Shown: one piece after another, positions 1 to 9,985 of the stretch
Position numbering within the stretch: position 1 is the stretch's first letter
How the letters are laid out: each line of letters starts with the position of its first letter
From: Micrococcus sp. 2A
GTDB lineage: Bacteria > Actinomycetota > Actinomycetes > Actinomycetales > Micrococcaceae
DNA: 64,000 nt
Direction of reading: 5' to 3'
Assembly (NCBI RefSeq): GCF_039519235.1
Contig: NZ_CP154351.1
Location: 1,364,001 to 1,428,000, forward strand
Notes under the pieces: generated by a model
Told to the model about the DNA's origin: nothing
Database searches by the model: none
The model's input: only the letters and a program-made list of their open reading frames with translations
Made by a program: the position numbers and the translations under genes

Positions 1-270
1 CTTGTCCACGATGACCTCGACGCCGTCGTAGTCGCGGACGGTGTCGCCCTCGAGCACGCGCTCGTCGAAGTAGAGCTGGTAGATGAGGCCGGAGCAGCCG
101 CCGGGCTGGACGGCCACGCGCAGGCGCAGGTCGGTGCGCCCCTCCTGATCGAGCAGCGCGCGGACCTTGTTCGCGGCGACCTCGGTGAGCTCGACCTCGT
201 GCGGGGGAAGGCCCGCGGCGTTCTCGGTGGCGCCGATCTCGACGCCGGTCTCCTCTGCGGACAGTGCCAT
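1..270 (-). CDS. erpA: Iron-sulfur cluster insertion protein, ErpA/IscA (HesB) family, partial
   Basis: Only the first 90 codons are inside the window; the 3' end runs off the left edge. A-type Fe–S carriers bind an iron–sulfur cluster through three cysteines and pass it to apoproteins. The first cysteine is visible in the motif PGGCSGLIYQLYFDE, with upstream KVRALLDQEG and LRLRVAVQPGG as in HesB-domain proteins. The C-terminal CGC motif would lie beyond the edge. ATG at 270 is preceded by AGGAGGTC, a strong ribosome binding site. The N-terminal 25 residues or so are a variable extension. ErpA rather than another A-type carrier is inferred from actinobacterial convention. Confidence 0.85.
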   Translation of the reverse strand, partial: MALSAEETGVEIGATENAAGLPPHEVELTEVAANKVRALLDQEGRTDLRLRVAVQPGGCSGLIYQLYFDERVLEGDTVRDYDGVEVIVDK

Positions 271-323
271 CCTGACCTCCTGGTTGGGGGTGGGGGCGTC
301 GGGGATGCCGACGCCGGTGGGGT

Positions 324-347
324 CGTCCGGCTCAACAACGCCGGACG
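324..347 (-). terminator. Hairpin downstream of the M20 peptidase
   Basis: A perfect 8-bp inverted repeat, CGTCCGGC / GCCGGACG, encloses an 8-base loop. It begins 25 bases after the stop codon of the M20 peptidase and lies before the ErpA gene on the same strand. No U-tract follows, as is common for terminators in GC-rich actinobacteria. Confidence 0.5.
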
Positions 348-371
348 GCGGGGCATTCCCGCTGCGGGTTC

Positions 372-1796
372 TCAGCGGGAGAGGCCGGCGAGCCAGAGGG
401 CCTCGGCCACGATCGCGTTGCGGAAGTCCCCGAGGTGCAGGGACTCGTTGGCGGAGTGTGCACGGGAGTCCGGGTCCTCCACTCCGGTGATGAGGATCGT
501 CGCCTCCGGGAAGACCTCCTTGAGGTCGGCGGTGAACGGGATGGACCCGCCGAGGCCGGTCTCCTTGGGCTCCACGCCCCACGCCGCGCCGAGCGCCTCC
601 AGCATGGCGGCCGCGTGGGGCGCGGAGGTGTCGGTGGAGAAGGGCTGGCCGAACTCGCCCGCCTCCACGGTGATCTCCGCGCCGAGCACCGCGGCGGACT
701 GCGCCTCGAGGTGCTCCTTGAGCGCCGCGAAGGACGCCGCAGGGTCCATCCCGGGGCCGAGGCGCAGGGAGAACTTGGCGCGCGCCTGCGGCTGCATCGT
801 GTTCGAGGACTGGGCCACACTCGGGACGTCGATCCCGAGGACGCTCAGGGCCGGGGCGTTCCACAGTCGGTCGGCGAGGGCGCCCGTCCCGGCGAGGGTC
901 ACGGAGTCCAGGAGCCCGGAGTCGGCGCGGAACACGTCCTCCGGGTACTCGAGGGAGGCCGTGTGGCGCGGCTCGAGGCCGGGCACCGCCACAGCGCCGT
1001 GCTCGTCGTGCAGGGTGGCGACGAGGCGGGAGAGCAGGACGACGGCGTCCAGGACCGGGCCGCCGAACATGCCGGAGTGCACGGCGTGGTCGAGCACGCG
1101 CACGGTCACGGTGCCGTCGACGAGCCCCCGCAGCGAGGTGGTCACCGCCGGCTCCCCCACGGCCCAGTTGGAGGAGTCCGCCACCACGATCGCGTCGGCG
1201 GCGAGGCGGTCGCGGTGCTTCTCCAGGAAGGGGCGGAAGGTGGGAGAGCCGGCCTCCTCCTCCCCCTCGATGAACACGCGCACGCCGACGCCGGCGTCGG
1301 GAAGGGCCTCGTCCAGCGCGGCGAGGGCGGCCATGTGGACCATGATCCCCGCCTTGTCGTCGGCCGCGCCGCGGCCGTAGAGGCGCCCGTCCTTCTCCGT
1401 CGCCGTGAGCGGCGGGGTGTCCCAGAGCGACTCGTCACCGAGGGGCTGGACGTCGTGGTGGGCGTACAACAACACGGTGGGCTTGTCAGCGGCGGCGGGG
1501 CGCTCGCCCAGCACTGCGGGGCCGCCGGGCCGGCCGTCCTCGCGCGTCTCGGTCACGACCTCGACGCCCTGCAGCCCGGCCCCGCGGAGGAGGTCGGCGA
1601 CCTCCTGGGCGGAGCGTTCGAGGTTCTCGCGGGGAGCGGAGTCCCAGGCGATGCCCGGGACGGCCACGAGGTCCTTCAGCGTCTGGAGGGTCTGCGGGAA
1701 GCGGCGGTCCACGGCGGCGCGGACGGCGGTCACGAGCTCGGCGTCGAGGGACTGCGGCACGGAGCCGGCGGAGGCGGCGGGGATCTGTTCGGTCAT
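372..1796 (-). CDS. M20/M25/M40-family metallo-dipeptidase
   Basis: Predicted cytosolic zinc peptidase of 474 residues, the usual length for M20 dipeptidases (CNDP/PepV-like group). The first metal motif LLYAHHDVQP is at about 109–118, GRGAADDKAG with the bridging aspartate at about 141–150, and the catalytic glutamates in IEGEEEAGSP near 176–185. A dimerisation domain occupies the middle third, and the distal metal-binding HSANESLHLGDF motif is near the C-terminus. ATG 1796 is supported by a -10 hexamer 6 bases upstream (leaderless arrangement). The likely role is hydrolysis of dipeptides; the substrate cannot be read from the sequence. Confidence 0.9.
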   Translation of the reverse strand: MTEQIPAASAGSVPQSLDAELVTAVRAAVDRRFPQTLQTLKDLVAVPGIAWDSAPRENLERSAQEVADLLRGAGLQGVEVVTETREDGRPGGPAVLGERPAAADKPTVLLYAHHDVQPLGDESLWDTPPLTATEKDGRLYGRGAADDKAGIMVHMAALAALDEALPDAGVGVRVFIEGEEEAGSPTFRPFLEKHRDRLAADAIVVADSSNWAVGEPAVTTSLRGLVDGTVTVRVLDHAVHSGMFGGPVLDAVVLLSRLVATLHDEHGAVAVPGLEPRHTASLEYPEDVFRADSGLLDSVTLAGTGALADRLWNAPALSVLGIDVPSVAQSSNTMQPQARAKFSLRLGPGMDPAASFAALKEHLEAQSAAVLGAEITVEAGEFGQPFSTDTSAPHAAAMLEALGAAWGVEPKETGLGGSIPFTADLKEVFPEATILITGVEDPDSRAHSANESLHLGDFRNAIVAEALWLAGLSR

Positions 1797-1802
1797 GCAC
1801 CC

Positions 1803-1808
1803 AGCCTA
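1803..1808 (-). promoter_or_regulatory. -10 hexamer TAGGCT for the M20 peptidase, leaderless
   Basis: TAGGCT ends exactly 6 bases before ATG 1796, so transcription should start at or next to the A of the start codon. No Shine–Dalgarno sequence and no convincing -35 box are visible. Confidence 0.55.
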
Positions 1809-1826
1809 GCGACGGCCCCGCCGCAC

Positions 1827-1832
1827 TAGACT
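1827..1832 (+). promoter_or_regulatory. -10 hexamer TAGACT for the DUF3043 gene, leaderless
   Basis: TAGACT is followed by 6 bases and then GTG 1839. Together with TAGGCT on the opposite strand it makes a compact divergent leaderless promoter inside a 42-bp intergenic space. Confidence 0.55.
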
Positions 1833-1838
1833 GGCTCG

Positions 1839-2441
1839 GTGTTCACTCGCAGGAAGTCCTCCCCGTCCGCCGAGCCCCCGGCCGCCCCGGCCACCCACGG
1901 CTCGACCGCCCACACCGGCGCCGACCGCGCGCAGGGCAAGTCCACGCCCACGCCGCGGCGCCGCGACCAGGAGGCCGCTCGCCGCCGCCCCCTCGTCCCA
2001 GCGGACCGACAGGCCGCGAAGAAGGCGCAGCGCGACGCGGCCCGCCAGGAGCGCATGCGCCAGCGCGTCGCCCTCGAGACCGGGGATGAGCGCGGACTTC
2101 CGGCACGGGACCGGGGCCCTCAGAAGCGCTGGGTCCGCGACCTCGTGGACGCCCGCACCGGGGTGGGCGAGTGGCTCATGCCCATCGTCTTCCTCTACCT
2201 GCTGCTCATGCTCGTGCCGGGGCAGCAGTTCCAGATCATCCTCATGCTGAGCCTCTACGCGGTGGTGGCCCTCGTGATCGTGGACAGCGTGATCCTCTCC
2301 CGCCAGGTGAAGCGGGGCCTCACGGCGCGCTTCGGCACGCCCGAGCCCGGCACCCGCATGTACGGCGTCATGCGGGGGCTGCAGTTCCGCCGCCTGCGCC
2401 TGCCCAAGCCACAGGTCAAGCGCGGTCAGCACCCCGCCTGA
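1839..2441 (+). CDS. DUF3043 domain membrane protein
   Basis: 200 residues. The N-terminal half is basic and charged, including TPTPRRRDQEAARRRPLVP at 37–55, a hallmark of DUF3043 proteins found throughout Actinobacteria. Two hydrophobic segments follow at about 112–127 and 131–152, then a basic C-terminal tail. Its biochemical function is unknown; it is likely an integral membrane protein with a cytosolic basic N-terminus. The GTG start at 1839 is chosen because a TAGACT hexamer sits 6 bases upstream and no ribosome binding site is present. It is divergent from the M20 peptidase. Confidence 0.85.
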   Translation: MFTRRKSSPSAEPPAAPATHGSTAHTGADRAQGKSTPTPRRRDQEAARRRPLVPADRQAAKKAQRDAARQERMRQRVALETGDERGLPARDRGPQKRWVRDLVDARTGVGEWLMPIVFLYLLLMLVPGQQFQIILMLSLYAVVALVIVDSVILSRQVKRGLTARFGTPEPGTRMYGVMRGLQFRRLRLPKPQVKRGQHPA

Positions 2442-2456
2442 GCCACTCCGTCAGCC

Positions 2457-2502
2457 ACGACGACGGCGCCGCGCCCCGCGAGGGGCGCGGCGCCGTCGTC
2501 GT
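2457..2502. terminator. 21-bp perfect stem-loop between convergent genes
   Basis: Left arm 2457–2477 and right arm 2482–2502 are perfect reverse complements across a GCGA tetraloop. It lies between the converging ends of the DUF3043 gene and pyrD and probably serves both. There is no strong T-tract on either side. Confidence 0.85.
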
Positions 2503-2565
2503 CCGGGTCTCGCACAGGCCGGGGCACCCCCGGGCTGCAGCGGTGACGGCCTCGAGCCGGAGGGA

Positions 2566-3702
2566 TCAGGCGCGCAGCGACCGGCCGAGACCGGCGGTGA
2601 TCCGACCGGCCCAGAACGGCCCCTCGTAGAGGAACGCGGTGTAGCCCTGCACGAGCTGCGCCCCGGCGTCCAGGCGTTCGAGGACGTCGTCGGCGTCGGT
2701 CACGCCGCCCACGCTGATGACCGCCGTCTCCGCGGGCAGGGCTGCGCGCAGGACCCGCAGCACCTCGAGGGAGCGCGCCGTGAGCGGGGCCCCGGAGAGT
2801 CCGCCCGCCCCGAGCGACTCCACGTGCGCCGCGTCCGCGGTGAGTCCCTCGCGCGTGATCGTGGTGTTGGTGGCGATCACGCCGTCGAGGCCCAGCCGGG
2901 CGGCCATGGCGGCCACCTCGCGCACGTCCTCGTCGGCGAGGTCCGGGGCGATCTTCACGGCGAGCGGCACGCGGCGCCCGGCGACGGCGCGGTCCGCCTC
3001 GTCCCGCACGGCGGCCAGCAGCGGCTCGAGCGCCGAGATCTCCTGGAGCTGCCGCAGGCCGGGTGTGTTGGGCGAGGAGACGTTCACCGCGAGGTAGTCC
3101 GCATGGGGGGCGAGCATCCGCGTGGAGGCACGGTAGTCCTCGGCGGCGTCCTCGAGCGGCACCACCTTGGACTTGCCGATGTTCACGCCCAGGACGGGGC
3201 GCACCTCGCCGAAGCGGCGCTCCAGCGTGGCGCGCGTGCGCGCGAGGCGGGGCGCGACGGCGGCCGCGCCGTCGTTGTTGAACCCCATGCGGTTCACGAG
3301 CGCCCGGTCCTCGGGCAGGCGGAAGAGGCGGGGACGGGGATTGCCCGGCTGCGGCTGCGCCGTGATGGTGCCGACCTCGACGTGGCCGAAGCCGAGGTCC
3401 GCGAGGGCCGCCGTGCCCCGCCCCTCCTTGTCGAACCCGGCGGCGAGGCCGAAGGGCGTGGGGAACCGCAGCCCCATGACGGTGAGGGCGAGCAGCGGAT
3501 CCGGCCGGAACGCGGAGCGGAGGGCGGCCGAGGCACCGGTCCGCTCGGCGGCGCGGATCGCTTGGAAGCCGCGGTGGTGGGCGTCCTCCGCGTCCATGCC
3601 GGCGAACACGGCGCGGAAGAACGGCGGGTAGAGGCGCGGCGCGCGGGAGGTCAGGAGGGCGTCGATTCCGGTCTTCGGGTCGGGCAGCTGCATGCCGCCC
3701 AT
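2566..3702 (-). CDS. pyrD: Dihydroorotate dehydrogenase (quinone), class 2
   Basis: Membrane-associated FMN enzyme that oxidises dihydroorotate to orotate with quinone as acceptor, the fourth step of UMP synthesis. Class 2 features: the N-terminal helical region [29 protein letters not shown], the NIGKSK motif, [15 protein letters not shown] with the class 2 catalytic serine, VISVGGV, and [11 protein letters not shown] near the C-terminus. ATG 3702 gives 378 residues; ATG 3693 (MQLPDPKTG) is an equally possible start because neither has a strong ribosome binding site. It is separated from the pyr operon at 42–51 kb. Confidence 0.95.
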   Translation of the reverse strand: MGGMQLPDPKTGIDALLTSRAPRLYPPFFRAVFAGMDAEDAHHRGFQAIRAAERTGASAALRSAFRPDPLLALTVMGLRFPTPFGLAAGFDKEGRGTAALADLGFGHVEVGTITAQPQPGNPRPRLFRLPEDRALVNRMGFNNDGAAAVAPRLARTRATLERRFGEVRPVLGVNIGKSKVVPLEDAAEDYRASTRMLAPHADYLAVNVSSPNTPGLRQLQEISALEPLLAAVRDEADRAVAGRRVPLAVKIAPDLADEDVREVAAMAARLGLDGVIATNTTITREGLTADAAHVESLGAGGLSGAPLTARSLEVLRVLRAALPAETAVISVGGVTDADDVLERLDAGAQLVQGYTAFLYEGPFWAGRITAGLGRSLRA

Positions 3703-3759
3703 GATCGCACGGGCGGCTCCCCCCGGAGCCGCACCGGCATCCCCGCCGGCCCCTCTGCC

Positions 3760-3765
3760 TAGAGT
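3760..3765 (+). promoter_or_regulatory. -10 hexamer TAGAGT, leaderless
   Basis: TAGAGT ends 6 bases before ATG 3772 of the hydrolase gene. The spacing is right for a leaderless mRNA; no -35 is evident. Confidence 0.5.
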
Positions 3766-3771
3766 GGAGCC

Positions 3772-4836
3772 ATGTCCCCCGGCGACCCCGACTCCGCCCC
3801 TCCCATGTCGGACGACGTCGCCCTCCCCGCCGCCGGCCCGGACGCGACCCGCCCGGACACGGCCCTGCTCGAGGACGCCCCGGGCGGCGGATGGGTGCCG
3901 GACCTGATGGAGGGCTTCGAACGCCGGACCCTGGGGCTGGAGGTGGATGAACAAGGCCAGAACCTTGTCACAGTGGTCCGCCCGGGGGGCTCTCGGGAGG
4001 ACGGGCGCCGCGCCGTCCTCGCCGTGCACGGCTGGAGCGACTACTTCTACAACGCCCCGCTGGCCCACGCGTTCGAGGAGGCCGGGTACGCCTTTCACGC
4101 GGTGGACCTGCGCCACTACGGCCGATCCCTGCGACCGGGGCAGACCCCCGGCTGGACGGATGACCTCGCCTGCTATGACGCCGACCTCGACGCCGCTCTC
4201 GCGGTGCTCGCCGAGGACCACCCGCTGCCGCCCGTGCTCCTGGCCCACTCCACGGGCGGGCTGATCGCCGCGCTCTGGGCGGACCGTCACCCCGGCCGGG
4301 CCGCCGCCCTCGTGCTCAACAGCCCGTGGCTCGAGATGCAGGGCAGCACGGGCGTGCGCCTCATGGCCAGGGCGGTGGTGGACCCCGTCTCGGCCCTGCA
4401 GCCGTACGCCATGCTCAAGCTCCCCCGAATAGACCACTACTGGCGCACTCTCTCGGACGCGGCGGACGGCGAGTGGGACCTGCATCCGCTCTGGCGGCCC
4501 CAGTGGGCCTTCGACGTGCCGGCGGCCTGGCTGGGCGCCGTCCTCGCCGGCCACCGGACGGTGGCCGCGGGACTCGACGTCCGGGAGCCGGTCCTCGTGC
4601 ACGTGGCCGGGCGGGGACATCGCGGCACGCGCTACGGGGAGGCCATGCGCTCGGCGGACATCGTGCTCAATCCGGTGAGCATGGCGCGCCGGGCCCTGCG
4701 GCTGGGCGATCGGGTCATGGTGCAGCGCCACCCGGACGCGCTGCACGACGTCTTCGCCTCCCCCGCTCCCGTCCGGCGGGCCGCCGCGGCGGAGACCCTG
4801 CGCTGGCTGTCGGCCTACGCGCCGCCGCGCGCGTGA
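3772..4836 (+). CDS. Alpha/beta hydrolase (serine aminopeptidase S33 / monoacylglycerol lipase-like)
   Basis: 354 residues, no signal peptide, so probably cytosolic. The fold is shown by [11 protein letters not shown] (oxyanion region), the lid-proximal VDLRHYGRS, and the nucleophile elbow [15 protein letters not shown], where serine sits in an A-H-S-T-G variant of GxSxG. The acid is probably Asp in RSADIVLNP and the histidine is in HPDALHDVF near the C-terminus. An N-terminal extension of about 60 residues precedes the core. The substrate is unknown; a lysophospholipid or monoacylglycerol is typical for the family. It converges on uppS with a 10-base gap. Confidence 0.8.
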   Translation: MSPGDPDSAPPMSDDVALPAAGPDATRPDTALLEDAPGGGWVPDLMEGFERRTLGLEVDEQGQNLVTVVRPGGSREDGRRAVLAVHGWSDYFYNAPLAHAFEEAGYAFHAVDLRHYGRSLRPGQTPGWTDDLACYDADLDAALAVLAEDHPLPPVLLAHSTGGLIAALWADRHPGRAAALVLNSPWLEMQGSTGVRLMARAVVDPVSALQPYAMLKLPRIDHYWRTLSDAADGEWDLHPLWRPQWAFDVPAAWLGAVLAGHRTVAAGLDVREPVLVHVAGRGHRGTRYGEAMRSADIVLNPVSMARRALRLGDRVMVQRHPDALHDVFASPAPVRRAAAAETLRWLSAYAPPRA

Positions 4837-4846
4837 GGCCCCGGGC

Positions 4847-5668
4847 TCAGCCCGCGCCGGGCGCGTCCACCGCGCCGCCGTACCGCCGGTCGCGTCGGGC
4901 ATAGGCCTCGACGGCGTCCCACAGGGTGCGCCGGTCGACGTCGGGCCAGAGCACGTCCAGGAAGAGCAGCTCGGCGTAGGCCGACTGCCACAGGAGGTAG
5001 TTGGAGAGCCGCTGCTCCCCGGAGGTGCGCAGGAAGAGGTCCACGTCCGGGGTGACGTCGATCCCCCGCTCCCCCGCGCGGTAGGCCCGGTCGAGCCAGC
5101 GCGTGATGGTGTCCTCGCGGATGTCGCCGGGGCGCATCCGGCCAGCGGCGACCTCCTCGGCCAGGGCCTGGACGGCGTCGGTGATCTCCGCGCGTGAGCC
5201 GTAGTTGACGCACATGTGCAGCGTGGTGCCCGTGTTGTGCCGCGTGAGCTCCTCGGCCTCGCGCAGCTCCTTGATCACGGAGGTCCACAGCCGTGGCGCA
5301 CGTCCGTTCCACCGGATCCGCACGTTCCATGAGTGCAGCGTGTCCCGCTGCCGACGCAGCACGTCCCGCGAGAACCCCATGAGGAAGCGCACCTCGTCCG
5401 GGGAGCGCTTCCAGTTCTCGGTGGAGAACGCGTAGGCGGAGACGTGGCCGATCCCGAGCTCCACAGCCCCGGCGACGACGTCGAGCAACGCCGCCTCGCC
5501 GGCGCGGTGGCCCTCGGTGCGGGGCAGACCGCGCTGGTTGGCCCAGCGCCCGTTGCCGTCCATCACGATCGCCACGTGGCGCGGGATGAAGCGCGGGTCG
5601 ATCCGCGGGGCCGTGGCACCCGACGGATGCGGCGGGGGCGTGAGGCAGGGGCTGGGCGAGACGGTCAT
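4847..5668 (-). CDS. uppS: Isoprenyl transferase (undecaprenyl diphosphate synthase family)
   Basis: Cis-prenyltransferase that condenses isopentenyl diphosphate units to make the lipid carrier for peptidoglycan synthesis. 273 residues. The catalytic aspartate is in [17 protein letters not shown] (about 31–47); [13 protein letters not shown] and the C-terminal [15 protein letters not shown] and DVLWPDV motifs are conserved. ATG 5668 overlaps the stop of recO as ATGA, implying translational coupling, with GAGAGGAG just upstream. The exact chain length of the product cannot be told from sequence. Confidence 0.93.
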   Translation of the reverse strand: MTVSPSPCLTPPPHPSGATAPRIDPRFIPRHVAIVMDGNGRWANQRGLPRTEGHRAGEAALLDVVAGAVELGIGHVSAYAFSTENWKRSPDEVRFLMGFSRDVLRRQRDTLHSWNVRIRWNGRAPRLWTSVIKELREAEELTRHNTGTTLHMCVNYGSRAEITDAVQALAEEVAAGRMRPGDIREDTITRWLDRAYRAGERGIDVTPDVDLFLRTSGEQRLSNYLLWQSAYAELLFLDVLWPDVDRRTLWDAVEAYARRDRRYGGAVDAPGAG

Positions 5669-6504
5669 GCGCTCCTCTCGGCGGGAGACCGGGCGGGACC
5701 GGGCGGCGTCGGGCCTGTGATGCCCTGGTCCAGGACGGACAGGGAGACGAGCCGCCGCTCGGCGTGGTACTGCAGGTAAGCGGACACGATACCGGCCGCC
5801 TCCCGCTGCGCGGCCTCCCCCGCGGCGTCCACGACCTCCCAGTCCCCCTGCGCGAGCGCGCCGAGCAGGGCCAGCGTCTCCGGAGCCGGGTGGGTGGAGC
5901 CGGGAGGCCGGCAGTGCTGGCACACCGCCCCGCCGAGGCCGACGTTCACCGCGGCGTGGGGGCCGGGCCGGCCGCAGCGCGCGCACGCCGAGAACGACGG
6001 CGCCCAGCCGGCCTGGGCGAGGGACCGCAGCACGAACGAGTGGAGGATCATCCGCGGGGCGTGGGCCCGGCGTGCCAGCGCTGCCACGGCCCCGTGGAAG
6101 AGGCGGTACTGGGCCGCCCGCCCGACGTCGTCGACCGCGGCGATCCGCTGGACCGTCTCAGCGAGCGCGGCGGCGGCGGTGAAGGCGTCGTAGTCCGCGG
6201 CGAGCGCGCTGCCGTAGGGGTGGAGCAGCTGCGCCTGTGTGATCGTCTGCAGCTCGCCCCGGCCGCGCGCCACCTGGAGGGTGGAATGCATGAAGGGCTC
6301 CACCACGGAGCCGAAGCGCGACGACGCCTTCCGCACGCCCTTGGCGACGGCGCGCACGATCCCGTGCTCGGGGGTGAGGGCCTCGACGATCCGGTCGGCC
6401 TCCCCCAGGTCCCGGGTGCGCAGCACGATGGCCTCGGTGCGATACGAGTTCGCCGCGAAGCCGCCGTGCCGCGCCCCCGAGGAGCGCCGGGTGGAGCCGG
6501 TCAC
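5665..6504 (-). CDS. recO: DNA repair protein RecO
   Basis: Recombination mediator that anneals ssDNA and helps load RecA in the RecFOR pathway. 279 residues. The N-terminal OB fold includes [20 protein letters not shown] at about 21–40, followed by a helical domain. A zinc-binding pair CARC … CQHC is present at about 178–199. The order leuA–recO–uppS is usual in actinobacteria. It begins 7 bases after the leuA stop and overlaps uppS by 4 bases. The first 16 or so residues are variable and the start could be internal. Confidence 0.93.
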   Translation of the reverse strand: MTGSTRRSSGARHGGFAANSYRTEAIVLRTRDLGEADRIVEALTPEHGIVRAVAKGVRKASSRFGSVVEPFMHSTLQVARGRGELQTITQAQLLHPYGSALAADYDAFTAAAALAETVQRIAAVDDVGRAAQYRLFHGAVAALARRAHAPRMILHSFVLRSLAQAGWAPSFSACARCGRPGPHAAVNVGLGGAVCQHCRPPGSTHPAPETLALLGALAQGDWEVVDAAGEAAQREAAGIVSAYLQYHAERRLVSLSVLDQGITGPTPPGPARSPAERSA

Positions 6505-6511
6505 CCGACCA

Positions 6512-8387
<1,876 letters not shown>

Positions 8388-8780
8388 TCACCTGGTGGGC
8401 GCGGAGGATACGACACCGGTTGCAGACCTCCCGCCATTGATGGCGATGCTTCCCACGGTCATGTTGTAGGACCGCGCGACATCGCTCGGGGCCGAGGGGT
8501 TCCCGTAGGTCTGCCCATTCACGACGCCCTGGGTGGTCACCGTGACGGTATAGGTCTGCCCGGTTGACGAGGTGGCGCGGAACGTGGCCTTTGTGCCGTC
8601 GGTGGAGATCAGGCTCGTCTGGGTGGGCACCGCGTTCGTGCACGCGGTGCCGGAGATCGCGTACGAAGGCGCCGCGGCGACCATGCCCACCGCTGGCGAG
8701 GACCAGGCCAGTCCCTTGGTCACGTTGCGACGGGAGACGGGGGCTGCGGACAGGGTGTGGGTGCTCTCAGCAGAAGCCAT
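8388..8780 (-). CDS. Small secreted protein with twin-arginine-like signal, unknown function
   Basis: 130 residues. The N-terminus reads SRRNVTKGLAWSSPAVG at about 16–32, then a hydrophobic stretch to PSYA near 41, which fits a Tat-type or mixed export signal as in many small actinobacterial envelope proteins. The mature part is about 90 residues, rich in Ser/Thr/Val, with a beta-strand-like pattern (YTVTVTTQGVV, YNMTVGSIAING) and a single cysteine in GTACTNA. The family was not identified. ATG 8780 follows CAGAGGA. It is less GC-rich than its neighbours and interrupts the leuA–era interval, suggesting acquisition. A real protein is supported by signal and RBS; function unknown. Confidence 0.7.
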   Translation of the reverse strand: MASAESTHTLSAAPVSRRNVTKGLAWSSPAVGMVAAAPSYAISGTACTNAVPTQTSLISTDGTKATFRATSSTGQTYTVTVTTQGVVNGQTYGNPSAPSDVARSYNMTVGSIAINGGRSATGVVSSAPTR

Positions 8781-8950
8781 GGGGTCCTCTGGTTGACGAC
8801 GCCATCGGGACTGAGCTCAGTGCTCGATGCCCCACGGACCCACGCCACGCACAGGAGCACGACGATGAGAAGGCGGGACGCCTCGGTGGATTGTTGAACA
8901 ACCCCGGTACTGCCAGCGGGTAACCAACACCCAACGGGAGTCTGTGACTG
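8781..8950. other. Less GC-rich intergenic region between era and the secreted-protein gene
   Basis: 170 bases, noticeably richer in A/T than the surroundings. It contains two short perfect palindromes: TTGTTGAACAA at 8891–8901 and TGTGACTGTCACA at 8943–8955, the latter covering the era stop codon. It probably contains the promoter and possibly an operator of the secreted-protein gene. Confidence 0.4.
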
Positions 8951-9913
8951 TCACATGCCCAGACGATGAAGATGCTTGGGATCCCTTTGCCAATCCTTTG
9001 CGACCTTTACCCGCAGGTCCAGGTGCACCGGCGTGCCCAGCATCTTCTCGATCCCCTTGCGGGCGTCGGAGCCGATCTGCCGCAGTCGGGAGCCGCCCTT
9101 GCCGATGATGATCCCCTTCTGCGAGTCGCGCTCCACGTACACGTTCGCGTAGACGTCCAGCAGTGGCCGGTCCGCCGGCCGCCCCTCGCGGGGGTTCATC
9201 TCCTCCACCACCACGGCCACCGAGTGCGGCAGTTCGTCCCGGACGTCCTCCAGGGCCGCCTCGCGGATCAGCTCGGCCACCATGATCACCTCGGGCTCGT
9301 CCGTCAGCTCGCCGTCGGGGTACAGCGGCGGCCCCTCGGGCAGCAGCTCCGCCAGGACGGTCTCCACGTCCTCCACCTGGCGGCCCGCCACCGCGGAGAC
9401 CGGCACCACCGCGGCGAAGCCCTTCCCGCCGTTCTCCGGGCCGAGCACCTCGTCGCCCAGCGCGGTGACGGCCAGCAGCTGCTCGGCCACCTGCGCCGGG
9501 TCGGCCTTGTCCGTCTTCGTCACGATCGCCACGACGGGGGTGCGGCGCAGGGCGGCCAGCTGCTGGGCGATGAAGCGGTCCCCCGGGCCGATCTTCTCGT
9601 CGGCGGGCAGGCAGAAGCCCACCACGTCCACCTCGGAGAGCGTCTCCTGCACCAGGGCGTTGAGCCGCTCGCCCAGCAGGGTCCGAGGGCGGTGCAGGCC
9701 GGGGGTGTCCACCAACACGAGCTGGAAGTCCGGCCGGTGCACGATCCCGCGGATGGTGTGCCGCGTCGTCTGCGGCTTGGAGGAGGTGATGGCCACCTTC
9801 TCCCCCACGAGCGCGTTGGTGAGCGTGGACTTGCCGGCGTTCGGCCGCCCCACGAGGCAGGCGAAGCCGGAGCGGTGGCCCTCCGGGACGAGCGGGGGCA
9901 GCAGGGAGGTCAT
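8951..9913 (-). CDS. era: GTPase Era
   Basis: Essential GTPase that binds 16S rRNA near its 3' end during 30S assembly. 320 residues from ATG 9913, which has AAGGA 6 bases upstream; a longer reading from 9970 lacks such support. G1 is GRPNAGKST (22–30), G3 is DTPGLHRPR, G4 is TKTD, and the C-terminal KH domain has GIIIGKGGSRLRQIG followed by HLDLRVKVAKDWQRD. It is the last gene of the minus-strand phoH–ybeY–corC–era run. Its final codons are unusually A/T-rich for this genome. Confidence 0.96.
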   Translation of the reverse strand: MTSLLPPLVPEGHRSGFACLVGRPNAGKSTLTNALVGEKVAITSSKPQTTRHTIRGIVHRPDFQLVLVDTPGLHRPRTLLGERLNALVQETLSEVDVVGFCLPADEKIGPGDRFIAQQLAALRRTPVVAIVTKTDKADPAQVAEQLLAVTALGDEVLGPENGGKGFAAVVPVSAVAGRQVEDVETVLAELLPEGPPLYPDGELTDEPEVIMVAELIREAALEDVRDELPHSVAVVVEEMNPREGRPADRPLLDVYANVYVERDSQKGIIIGKGGSRLRQIGSDARKGIEKMLGTPVHLDLRVKVAKDWQRDPKHLHRLGM

Positions 9914-9985
9914 GGGGATCCTTCGGGTCGGGCCGCGCGGTCGCCCGGCCGTGGCGCTCGGCCCCGTCACGCGAGGCCGAGGGGT

